Shown: one piece after another, positions 17,227 through 25,779 of the stretch
How the letters are laid out: every line of letters begins with the position of its first letter
Position numbering within the stretch: the first letter of the stretch is position 1
NCBI RefSeq assembly: GCF_900103255.1
Contig: NZ_FMWS01000065.1
Span: 2,049 to 44,923, forward strand
DNA: 42,875 nt
Reading direction: 5' to 3'
Source of the DNA: Gilliamella bombi
GTDB taxonomy: Bacteria > Pseudomonadota > Gammaproteobacteria > Enterobacterales > Orbaceae
Program-made: the position numbers and the translations under genes
The notes under the pieces: generated by a model
Told to the model about the DNA's origin: nothing
What the model saw: only the letters and a program-made list of their open reading frames with translations
Databases searched by the model: none

Positions 17227-17997
17227 ATGAGATATTCTGATAATTTTTTTCGTAATAGAGACGGTATAATTTCAATAGAGTTTGCAGCATGTTTTTGTTT
17301 GTTTTCACTTTTAGTATTTATTATCTATGATACTTACAGTAGCATCATGTTACAGAATAGATTAGAGCGGGCAAATTATACTGTAGCTTCTATTTTTCGT
17401 GAAAGATCAGCAATTTATCCAGTTACAAATGGCTCGACAGTTCAAGAAGTCGCTGCATTATGTGCTGATCCTAACTCCTGTTTTAATTCTCATGAGTTAT
17501 TTGATGATACTCAAGTGGAGCAACTCAGCCAGTTAGCAAGCTCATTACTAAATGGACGTAAAGTTACTTTAAGAGTTGATAGTTTATTTATATTTCAAGA
17601 TGTTACTAACCCCAAAAGCTTGGCTCATGCGCAATTTGTTAATCTAAGCACTAGTTCTTGCTCCTCTGGTGTATGTAATGATGGTAGTATTGAGAACTAT
17701 TTTACTTCTTTACCTAGTATGACTGATGATTTAGATAACTCACTTACTGACTATTCAAAACTTGTTCCGTATGTTGAACGAACAGCTGATCCCACAACAG
17801 GGTTGACAGGGCGTTGGATTCCCTTATATCGAGTTAGTATGTGTATAGTTAACGAAGAAAGCCTTTATTTAAAATGGTTTAATTCAAGCAGAAAAGTTAC
17901 TGATACTTTACCAAATTTATGTAGCAATATTGTAGCGTTATCACGTTGTAATGATATTTCAAGCTCTGATGGAAATTGCCCAATTTATTATCGGTAA
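17227..17997 (+). CDS. tadF: TadF-like pseudopilin
   Basis: A 256-residue TadE/TadF family member. The leader NRDG is followed by IISIEFAACFCLFSLLVFIIYDTYSSI, again with SIEFA. The periplasmic part has several Cys residues (CADPNSC; SSCSSGVC; LCSN; SRCND; GNCP) likely in disulfides. It lies 32 bases after tadE with a ribosome site AAGGA. Confidence 0.82.
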   Translation: MRYSDNFFRNRDGIISIEFAACFCLFSLLVFIIYDTYSSIMLQNRLERANYTVASIFRERSAIYPVTNGSTVQEVAALCADPNSCFNSHELFDDTQVEQLSQLASSLLNGRKVTLRVDSLFIFQDVTNPKSLAHAQFVNLSTSSCSSGVCNDGSIENYFTSLPSMTDDLDNSLTDYSKLVPYVERTADPTTGLTGRWIPLYRVSMCIVNEESLYLKWFNSSRKVTDTLPNLCSNIVALSRCNDISSSDGNCPIYYR

Positions 17998-18021
17998 TCA
18001 ACACATTTTTGAGAGTATTAT

Positions 18022-20013
18022 ATGAGCCATAGCAATAATAGACATAACAAAATTAATTATAAGAAATCTTTTTTTAAGTGTTCTTCAGGGAGTGCTGCTA
18101 TAAGTTTCGCCTTAATGTTTCCTGCAATGCTAATTTGTATGTTAGTTTCAATAAATCATACTCAAACGATGCGAGACCGAGCAAGGATCTCTGAAGCTAC
18201 TAACGAAGCTTCGTTGGCAGTTATCGCATTAAACAATAAAAATGCCGATAAAACAGCAATTGAACAAAATCGCAAAATGGCATTGAACTATATTAATTAT
18301 TTTGTTTATCAAAAAATTAGTGATGATTTAGTAGAAGATGCCGATGCCTCTATTAATATAGAATATAATAAAAACACTAAGGTATATAGTATTGCCTATA
18401 AACAGAAAGTTGATTCCTTAACAAGTAGTAAAGACAAAGGAAAAGTTGGTGAGTTAAATCAATCTATGATTGTTAGCAATAAAACTGAAAGTTATGGTAA
18501 TACAAAGAAATTTGATAGATATGACTCATTTGATATTGCTTTTATTAGTGATTTTTCAGGTTCAGCAACATGCCAATATGGCGATACAGGTTGTAATGAC
18601 TACTCTCCTCAAAATGGAAATAGTGATCAGCAACGTCTTCAATATATGAAACAAGCAATAACAGATATAATTAATAAGCTTAAAGAATCCTCAGGAATTA
18701 AATTTGCATTGATTCCTTATGATATCGGTGTACCTGTTAAGTTGGAAGCTAAAAACCTAGCTGGTGGAGAAAGTTACGGTTGTTCGGTTATGTACAAAAT
18801 GCAGGGGCCTTATTATGATAAAATCAATTATAATTTTTGGGCAAATAAAAACATTGCATATTCTAAATGGATTAATTATTCAAAATCTTATAACGAATCA
18901 AAGTTACCGCCGACATATTTCATAGAAAATTTACCTTATATGTATTTCCCTCATAAGAACGATGTTACTTATTATTTAGATTATTTTAATTATCGTTATT
19001 ATTCACAAATAATTGGGCCAGCGAAAGGATTGTATGATGATGATGCCTTAGTGCGTGAAAGATTGTGCAAGCCAGTTCTTAATGATGAGGGAGCAGCAAG
19101 GTATCGGTGTGGTGAAGATAATTGGGATTATCCATTGCGTCATGAACATAAGAAAACTATTAATGAACAATATGGCGCTATTGTCCAACTATATCATTTC
19201 ATGTTTTCGGGGGAATATTCGGACGTGCATTATTCATTTGCTAACACTAAAACAGTTGATGTACAAGGTACAATTGATGAATTGTTCAGTGGCATAAACA
19301 CTAATATAATAACATTTAATCGACCTATTTCGCCTACTGTTGGTGATTTTTCGCCATTTTTGGGAATGTGCCAATCGCCTTTATATAATAATGACATAAT
19401 GAGCGAAAAGGTGATTAATTTGCCAACTAACCATCAAAGATTTTTAGAAGCATCAAAACATATTAGAACATTTAAGGCATTCCCTCATTTAGTTCCTTTT
19501 AGTAAAGACAGAAATCATAATTCGACTTTACTTAGTTATATTGGTGAGAGTGAGCAATCTTGGCAACCAGGTGGAGGAACAGACACTATAACCGCCTTGT
19601 TAAGGACAGTTCCTGTAATGGCAAATGGATCCGCTAATAATAAAATGATGATTATTATTACAGATGGTAAAGATGATGCTGGAGCCGATATTCTTAGAGA
19701 TGATTTTTTGGATAAAGGTGTTTGCCAAGCAATAACGACTGGATTAACTTCAGCAGATAATGAGAATAAAGGCTATATTGAGAAGGCGGCTAATACAGCA
19801 ACGATCCACTATATAAAACTTGATCCAAAAGCAGCCAATTTGACAACTGATGAACAATATGAAGAAGTATATGGAAAATGGTTTACTAAATGTATGAATG
19901 GTAATAGAGAATATTTACACGAGGCTCAAGATTATCAGAGTCTATTTGATACTATGGCAAAAATTATTCAGACGGAAACAGGTAATTTTGTTAACAGAGA
20001 TGAATCTAATTAA
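18022..20013 (+). CDS. tadG: TadG-like vWA pilus protein
   Basis: A 663-residue protein with an N-terminal pilin-like segment (GSAAISFALMFPAMLICMLV, around residues 24-43) and a von Willebrand A domain. The metal site motif DxSxS is seen as DFSGS with Asp177, Ser179 and Ser181; the later ITDGKDD may be the second metal-ligand strand. A long Tyr/Asn-rich insertion (about 240-400) separates the halves of the fold. TadG is thought to anchor or regulate the pilus in the envelope. Length is in the upper range of the family. Confidence 0.85.
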   Translation: MSHSNNRHNKINYKKSFFKCSSGSAAISFALMFPAMLICMLVSINHTQTMRDRARISEATNEASLAVIALNNKNADKTAIEQNRKMALNYINYFVYQKISDDLVEDADASINIEYNKNTKVYSIAYKQKVDSLTSSKDKGKVGELNQSMIVSNKTESYGNTKKFDRYDSFDIAFISDFSGSATCQYGDTGCNDYSPQNGNSDQQRLQYMKQAITDIINKLKESSGIKFALIPYDIGVPVKLEAKNLAGGESYGCSVMYKMQGPYYDKINYNFWANKNIAYSKWINYSKSYNESKLPPTYFIENLPYMYFPHKNDVTYYLDYFNYRYYSQIIGPAKGLYDDDALVRERLCKPVLNDEGAARYRCGEDNWDYPLRHEHKKTINEQYGAIVQLYHFMFSGEYSDVHYSFANTKTVDVQGTIDELFSGINTNIITFNRPISPTVGDFSPFLGMCQSPLYNNDIMSEKVINLPTNHQRFLEASKHIRTFKAFPHLVPFSKDRNHNSTLLSYIGESEQSWQPGGGTDTITALLRTVPVMANGSANNKMMIIITDGKDDAGADILRDDFLDKGVCQAITTGLTSADNENKGYIEKAANTATIHYIKLDPKAANLTTDEQYEEVYGKWFTKCMNGNREYLHEAQDYQSLFDTMAKIIQTETGNFVNRDESN

Positions 20014-20036
20014 TAATGAAGTAGGGATTATTTAAA

Positions 20037-21222
20037 ATGAAATTAATTAGAGTAATGGTATTATTTGCATCATGTTTATGCCTTTCATTATTTGCAAACG
20101 AAAGAAAAAGAAGTGATGCTGTCATGTTGACGATAAAATCATTTATAAAAATTCCTACTTCAACTAACTCTATTGATACAGGAATTACGATAGAAAATGG
20201 AAATATTTGGCTTACAGGATACAGCGATTCATGGATATTGGGCAGTGTTTTGTTGGGGATGTGGTCATTAAAAGCCTCATTATAGAGTAGAATTTTTGTC
20301 GATGAAGGGATTTATATTACGCAAATAACTGCAGGAGCATATCATCAATCATGGTGATGTTTGGTCATGAAGCGACAATCACGCTTGGCAAGCCTCAGCT
20401 ATTAAGGTTGAAAATATTGGGGGTTATCAAACTATACCAGCCCTAGTTTTGGTAGCTAAAGATGTCATCATGACAGAAGCTGGAGAATATACTTCTTTTG
20501 TTTTAACCCGGAGTGGAGAGGTTTATGCTTGGGGGAGATGATGAATCAAATCAATATCGGTTTAGATATAGTGTACAGGAACTACCAGTACATGTTTACC
20601 AGACGTACCACCCAGTGCAAATTACTAATCTTCCCCCTTATATTAGTGGTGAGGATATATAACTATTAGGGGAGGAAACCGTTACACTGCTTTTTTAACT
20701 TCGGAAGGCGAGGTGTACGCTATGGGAGATGCTAATCATCTCGGTATTGAATTTGGTTATTTGGATGGTACACTATATGAACCTGGATTGTATCTTGATG
20801 ATGTAAATGGAAAGAGCTATAAAGTAAGTGTCCCTATTCCCCAGTTTGTTATGGATGATGTTAATACGCTTTATTGTCGATTTGGGGGATGTGTTGCGGT
20901 CATTAATGATAATGAATTATTTACGTGGGGAGTAACACTTGCTGCAGGTGTAGAAAATGGTTCCCTTTGGCAGATAATGTATGGTTATAAACCCTTGAAA
21001 AGGGAAGTTATTGGTAATTTGACTAAATTTGATGGTGGTAAAGAGAGTATAATCTATTGGAATGATGAAGGGAAAGCTTTTGGCGTTGGATGGAATAATC
21101 ATTTTAAATATGATCCTAAAGGTAAAGCTCCTCTTGTCGTTAATTGGCCAGGAGTAGAATTAAAATTTGTTACAGATGAGATGAAAAAAGTTTATGGTGA
21201 AGATTTTGTTCCAGGACAGTGA
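20037..21222 (+). pseudogene. RCC1-repeat secreted protein, multiply frameshifted
   Basis: An ATG at 20037 with a signal-like start (LIRVMVLFASCLCLSLFANE) opens a frame that stops at 20285. Continuing in alternating frames, RCC1-type pieces are clear: GNIWLTGYSDS (frame 1), then ITQITAGAYHQS, then after an in-frame TGA EAGEYTSFVLTRSGEVYAWG, then another shift GDDESNQYRF, and finally RYTAFLTSEGEVYAMGDANHLGI, which stays open to 21222. These are the GxxxTxxLTxxGxVYxWG repeats of the RCC1 beta-propeller. At least five shifts or stops break it. Neighbouring tad genes have clean frames. It lies between tadG and tadV, so it once may have been an exported pilus-associated propeller. Confidence 0.85.
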
Positions 21223-21227
21223 TACTA

Positions 21228-21677
21228 ATGGTTAATCAAGAATTAATTAATGATATTATTATTCTAGCTATTTGGGCATGTTTGTTATTTTCATGTTATA
21301 CGGATTTAAAATATCGAACTATCTCAAATAAAATTGTTATAATAATATTCATTTTAGTTATTTTGAATTTTGCCCTTGGCAAAGGGCATCTAGATTATAT
21401 TGCATCAGCTATATTTTTAATTTGCGGTCTATTCATGTTTTATTGCCGACTTGTTGGTGCTGGAGATATAAAATTAATTACTGTTCTTTTGATCTCTATT
21501 CCAATAAATAGTGTGCCGTTTTTCTTAGTCGTTATTACCTTTTTGGGGTTACCAATGGCAATTATTGCAATAATATACAGATCCTTCAAAAAAAATTCTG
21601 TTACATTGCCTTATGGGCTTGCCATTAGTGGTAGCTATTTTTTAACATCAATAACCTTATTTGAGGTTATACTGTAA
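21228..21677 (+). CDS. tadV: TadV/CpaA prepilin peptidase
   Basis: A 149-residue A24-family aspartic peptidase in the inner membrane. It has about six hydrophobic helices; the two catalytic Asp are in YTDLKYRTISN and in GAGDIKL (the GxGD motif). It lacks the methyltransferase domain of PilD, as Tad peptidases do. It should cut Flp, TadE and TadF. I take ATG 21228 as start because AGGA lies at 21213-21216; an upstream GTG at 21219 overlaps the preceding stop and is too close to that site. Its position last in the locus is uncommon; it is usually next to flp. Confidence 0.93.
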   Translation: MVNQELINDIIILAIWACLLFSCYTDLKYRTISNKIVIIIFILVILNFALGKGHLDYIASAIFLICGLFMFYCRLVGAGDIKLITVLLISIPINSVPFFLVVITFLGLPMAIIAIIYRSFKKNSVTLPYGLAISGSYFLTSITLFEVIL

Positions 21678-21734
21678 TAATTAACTTATAGTTAACATCT
21701 TAAATATAATCGCATTTTTATAATAAATATCAAT

Positions 21735-21774
21735 GTTTCCCATCCTCAATAAGGCGGGTGGGAAACTCTTTTTT
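21735..21774 (+). terminator. intrinsic terminator of the tad locus
   Basis: GTTTCCCATCC (21735-21745) pairs with GGGTGGGAAAC (21756-21766) in an 11-bp stem (one G-U), then CTCTTTTTT. It is 58 bases after tadV and marks the end of the locus. The rest of 21775-21986 has no gene; it should hold the promoter of the next operon, which I cannot pick with confidence. Confidence 0.92.
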
Positions 21775-21986
21775 AACCTGCAAACACTTAATAACTGTTA
21801 TTCCTTAAAAAAGTTGTATGAATTAGTGTAGTCGATCCATAATTATTTTTAATTAGTTTTTTGCTCAAAAAACAGTAATTATATTAACTAACATTTATCA
21901 AACTTTGTTTAAGTTATGGCATAGTTATTGCTTATAAATAACTTTGGATAGATTTGTAATTATAAATATTTAGAGGAAACATCCGT

Positions 21987-23222
21987 ATGGAAAATCATAG
22001 CAGTAGTACTGTTGCTTTTGTTAAAAATCGGCGTGCTTCATTAATCAGTGCTATTTTTTTAATGGCAACATCGGCAATTGGCCCAGGCTTCATTACTCAA
22101 ACCGCTACCTTCACCGTTACGCTTGGTACTGCTTTTGGCTTTGGTATTTTAGCCTCTATTATTATCGATTTTGTTGTTCAGCAAAATATTTGGCGAATTG
22201 TAGCATTAACCAAAATGAACTCTTCAGATATATCTAATGCAACCATTCCATTTAGTGGTTATTTGCTAGCGGTGTTAATTATATTTGGTGGATTAGTATT
22301 TAATATTGGTAATATAGCTGGTGCAGGTTTAGGTTTAAATGCATTGGTTGGCCTTGATCCTAAATGGGGAGGGGCAATTAGTGCACTTTTAGCGGTTTAC
22401 ATATTTTCTTCCCGTAAAGCGAGTCATTTTATAGATCGTTTGATGATTGGTTTTGGTTTGCTAATGATTGTTTTAACGTTATTTGTGGTGTTTGCATCGC
22501 ACCCTCCAGTTGGTGAAGCGTTAAAAGAAACCGTGTTTCCGAGCGATATCAATTTTGCTTCAATCACAACTATTGTTGGTGGAACCGTTGGCGGTTATAT
22601 TTCTTACGCAGGCGCTCACCGTTTACTTGATAAAGGTATGGTTGGTGTAGAGCATATTGATTATGTTTCAGGCGCAGCCACAAAAGGAATTGTCGTTGTT
22701 GGTTTAATGCGTTACATTTTATTTTTAGCGATTTTAGGTGTGGTTGCAAGTGGTGTGACAATTGATATTTCAAGTTATGCTGCTAACCCTGCATCGCAAG
22801 CATTTCAAGCGGCTTTGGGAGAGTTTGGATTGCGCCTTTTTGGTTTGATTTTATGGGCAGCAGCCATCACTAGTGTTATTGGGGCAGCTTATACTTCAAT
22901 GACGTTTATTACTCCGTTTAAACGTACTATTACAGACAGACAACGTCAGTTTGCTACCATTATTTTTATTGTTGTTTCGCTTGCAATTTATTTAATTATG
23001 GGGACTGCACCAGTATCATTATTAGTCTTTGCTGGTGGTTTTAATGGTTTAGTTTTACCGCTTGGGTTAACTATTTTTGTTTATATTGGCTGGAGACGTG
23101 CTGATCTTATGTCTGGATATCATTATCCAAGATGGTTATTACTTTCAGGCGTGGTTGTGTGCGCAATTACTTGGTATATGGGCATAATGTCGGTCGCGAC
23201 TATTTTTAACTATCTAAAATAG
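21987..23222 (+). CDS. NRAMP-related transporter of the pxp (5-oxoproline) operon
   Basis: A 411-residue membrane protein with about 11 hydrophobic segments, related to the NRAMP metal transporter family and to YcsG of the Bacillus subtilis ycsF/kip locus. The usual first-helix metal site DPGN is replaced by GPGF (residues 32-35), and the sixth-helix MPH motif is replaced by GGYISYAGAHR (about 202-212). It is therefore unlikely to carry divalent metals as NRAMP does. Ten bases before pxpA on the same strand, it probably imports the substrate of the pxp enzymes or a related amide. AGAGGA is nine bases before the ATG. The substrate is an inference from context. Confidence 0.8.
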   Translation: MENHSSSTVAFVKNRRASLISAIFLMATSAIGPGFITQTATFTVTLGTAFGFGILASIIIDFVVQQNIWRIVALTKMNSSDISNATIPFSGYLLAVLIIFGGLVFNIGNIAGAGLGLNALVGLDPKWGGAISALLAVYIFSSRKASHFIDRLMIGFGLLMIVLTLFVVFASHPPVGEALKETVFPSDINFASITTIVGGTVGGYISYAGAHRLLDKGMVGVEHIDYVSGAATKGIVVVGLMRYILFLAILGVVASGVTIDISSYAANPASQAFQAALGEFGLRLFGLILWAAAITSVIGAAYTSMTFITPFKRTITDRQRQFATIIFIVVSLAIYLIMGTAPVSLLVFAGGFNGLVLPLGLTIFVYIGWRRADLMSGYHYPRWLLLSGVVVCAITWYMGIMSVATIFNYLK

Positions 23223-23231
23223 AAGGGCAAT

Positions 23232-24014
23232 ATGATAATCACCAAATGTATTGATTTAAATAGTGACCTTGGCGAGAGCTTTGGTCAATGGCAAATGGGT
23301 AATGATGAAGCAATGCTAAATGTTGTTAGCAGTGCCAATGTCGCTTGTGGATTTCATGCAGGTTCGCCTGCTGGCATTTTAAAAACGTTGAATGCCGCTA
23401 AAGCCAATAATGTCCAAGTGGGTGCTCATGTTGGTTACCCTGATTTAGTGGGATTTGGTCGTCGTAATATGGATGTTGCAACTGATGAGTTAACCGCTGA
23501 TGTGATTTATCAAATTGGCGCACTTAAAGGATTAGCCACATCAATCGGTACCAAAGTGAGTTACGTTAAACCACATGGCGCATTATATAACACTATTGCA
23601 CACGATAAACGTCAAGCAATGGCGGTGATTGATGCGCTTTGTCTTGTTGATCCCACGCTTATTTTGGTTGCGCTTGCTGGCTCAAAACTGATTGAATGGG
23701 CTAAAGAAAAGGGTTTAAACGTAGTTGCTGAGGCTTTTGCTGATAGAGCTTATCATGCTGATGGTACTTTAGTTTCTCGTAAAGAGGTTGGAGCGGTATT
23801 GCATGATCCTGATTTAGTTGCCGAACGCATGTTGCAATTGGTTAATGATGGTGGCGTGATGTCTATCGAAGGGCAATTTGTGCGTATTGAGGCAGGATCA
23901 ATTTGTGTCCATGGCGATAGTGCAGGTGCTTTAGGCATGGCACAAAAAGTACGACAAAAACTACAACAAAATGGCATTCATATTGCCTCGTTTGCTAAAA
24001 GTAATAATAACTAA
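23232..24014 (+). CDS. pxpA: 5-oxoprolinase subunit A, LamB/YcsF family
   Basis: A 260-residue LamB/YcsF protein, the A subunit of the prokaryotic ATP-dependent 5-oxoprolinase that opens pyroglutamate to glutamate. Characteristic motifs: [11 protein letters not shown] at the start, [37 protein letters not shown] and CVHGD near the end. AGAAGGGC lies just before the ATG. It is full length. A gap of 157 bases with a 7-bp hairpin (ACCAAGT 24077-24083 with ACTTGGT 24093-24099) separates it from the B-C fusion. Confidence 0.93.
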   Translation: MIITKCIDLNSDLGESFGQWQMGNDEAMLNVVSSANVACGFHAGSPAGILKTLNAAKANNVQVGAHVGYPDLVGFGRRNMDVATDELTADVIYQIGALKGLATSIGTKVSYVKPHGALYNTIAHDKRQAMAVIDALCLVDPTLILVALAGSKLIEWAKEKGLNVVAEAFADRAYHADGTLVSRKEVGAVLHDPDLVAERMLQLVNDGGVMSIEGQFVRIEAGSICVHGDSAGALGMAQKVRQKLQQNGIHIASFAKSNNN

Positions 24015-24171
24015 ATTAGTTAACGTTTTGAAAAAGTTAATTAAATTAATAAAAAAATATGATTAGACAACACGTTACCAAGTGGGCTATAAACTTGGTC
24101 TTTAATATGACAAAACAATGTAAAATATGTATTGTTAGTGATTGGATGTTGATCATATTTCGAGGTACTTA

Positions 24172-25779
24172 ATGCGATTTTTACCCGTTAATATCGATGC
24201 GTTTATCGTAGAATTAAACAGCCTTGAGCAAACCATGGCGCTTACTGATGTGCTTCAAGGTGTTATTGCTAATTGGCATATCAATGAAATAATTCCAGCG
24301 GCACGAACCCTATTAATCCGTTATAACCCCATTGTAACCAATGCTAATATACTTGCTGAGCAGATTGCTCAATTAGATATTTCGGCAAGCGTTATGCAAT
24401 CAGGCGAACAGGTAACAATACCTGTTCGCTATAATGGTGAAGATTTACCTCAAGTGGCAGATTATCTTGGCATAACGGTTGCCGAAGTCATTGCAAGGCA
24501 CACTGATAATGAGTATCAAGTGGCTTTTTGTGGCTTTGCTCCTGGATTTGCTTATATGGTATCTAAAACGGCTCAGCTTAATGTGCCACGTCGAAGTTCG
24601 CCACGAGTCCGCATTCCAGCAGGATCGGTTGCTTTGGCAGGGGAATTTAGTAGTGTTTACCCACAAGCAAGCCCTGGTGGTTGGCAATTGATTGGCATTA
24701 CAGATACGGCAGTTTGGGATATTTATCGTGATGAGCCAGCGCTGTTCAAACCTGGTACTCGGGTTAATTTTATTGATGTGAGCCAATCGAAAACAACTTA
24801 TCATTTACCTGCTCATTTATCAGCAGCTAAAAAACAAGATGATCTTGTTGAGCAACAAGATATAACAGTATTAACGACAGGGTTGCAAACATTGTTTCAA
24901 GACAATGGCCGAATTGGGCAGGCGGCGTTAGGCATTTCTGAATCGGGAGCGATGGATAAAAACGCATTACACAGTGCCAACCGCGTGTTAGGTAACTCAA
25001 TTAATGAACCAGCGTTAGAAATTACCCAAGGTGGTTTTAGCGCCCAAATAAACAGACCAATGTTAGTTGCTGTGACGGGCTCTATATGTGAGATCACAAT
25101 AACCACCATCCAAGGTGAAACCTATACTTCTCCTATGTATCGGCCAATTCAATTAGAAGCAGGTGATATTATCCGTTTAGGTAATGTAAAATGTGGCGTT
25201 CGTAGTTATTTTGCTGTGCGTGGCGGTTTTCAAGTAACACCTATTTTAACCAGCTGTGCTTTTGATACGCTTGCACAAGTTGGGCCCTTACCACTAAAAT
25301 CGGGTCAAATGTTGGCGATTAAGCAAGCAAAAACGTTAAATCCAGTATCATTATCAGAAACTCCTATGATTAATTACCCAACTAGTGATGATATAGTAGT
25401 GTTAGATATTGTGCTTGGACCACGTACCGATTGGTTTACTCAGCAATCGATAGCGCTTCTTACTTCACAGTTGTGGTCGGTTACTCCAGCTTCTAACCGT
25501 ATTGGCTTGCGTTTATCTGGCAAGGAACCGTTAATTCGTGAAAAACAACAAGAATTACCTAGTGAAGGTACCTGTATTGGAGCAATACAAATACCAGCTA
25601 ATGGACAACCTGTATTATTTTTGAATGATCACCCTTTAACAGGAGGTTATCCTGTTATTGGCGCAGTATGTAATTATCATTTAGATTTAGCAGGTCAAAT
25701 TCCAGTCAATGCTAAAATAAAGTTTAATCCTATAGGGATGTTTAAAGAATTTGAAGGGAGTGATGTTGATCATGTCTGA
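24172..25779 (+). CDS. pxpBC: fused 5-oxoprolinase subunits B and C (KipI-KipA, AHS1-AHS2)
   Basis: A 535-residue fusion. Residues 1-about 230 are the AHS1/KipI (PxpB) domain with GFAPGFAYM, PRRSSPRVRIPAGSVALAG and SPGGWQLIG. Residues about 240-535 are the AHS2/KipA (PxpC) domain with LQTLFQDNGRIG, ISESGAMD, NEPALEITQGG and, near the end, NDHPLTGGYP. Both are homologous to the carboxyltransferase half of urea carboxylase. In E. coli and B. subtilis they are separate genes. ATG 24172 has GAGG six bases upstream; an in-frame TTG at 24142 lies before that site. Its stop overlaps the next start by eight bases, indicating coupling to the biotin enzyme. Confidence 0.92.
   Translation: MRFLPVNIDAFIVELNSLEQTMALTDVLQGVIANWHINEIIPAARTLLIRYNPIVTNANILAEQIAQLDISASVMQSGEQVTIPVRYNGEDLPQVADYLGITVAEVIARHTDNEYQVAFCGFAPGFAYMVSKTAQLNVPRRSSPRVRIPAGSVALAGEFSSVYPQASPGGWQLIGITDTAVWDIYRDEPALFKPGTRVNFIDVSQSKTTYHLPAHLSAAKKQDDLVEQQDITVLTTGLQTLFQDNGRIGQAALGISESGAMDKNALHSANRVLGNSINEPALEITQGGFSAQINRPMLVAVTGSICEITITTIQGETYTSPMYRPIQLEAGDIIRLGNVKCGVRSYFAVRGGFQVTPILTSCAFDTLAQVGPLPLKSGQMLAIKQAKTLNPVSLSETPMINYPTSDDIVVLDIVLGPRTDWFTQQSIALLTSQLWSVTPASNRIGLRLSGKEPLIREKQQELPSEGTCIGAIQIPANGQPVLFLNDHPLTGGYPVIGAVCNYHLDLAGQIPVNAKIKFNPIGMFKEFEGSDVDHV

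Noticed and set aside
20037-20285. Short secreted protein at 20037-20285 as a real gene
   Set aside because: Its last part GNIWLTGYSDS is an RCC1 repeat which continues in other frames; it is a piece of the broken gene.
24142-24171. TTG 24142 as start of PxpBC
   Set aside because: GAGG is placed between it and ATG 24172 at good spacing, and the AHS1 domain begins after the ATG.
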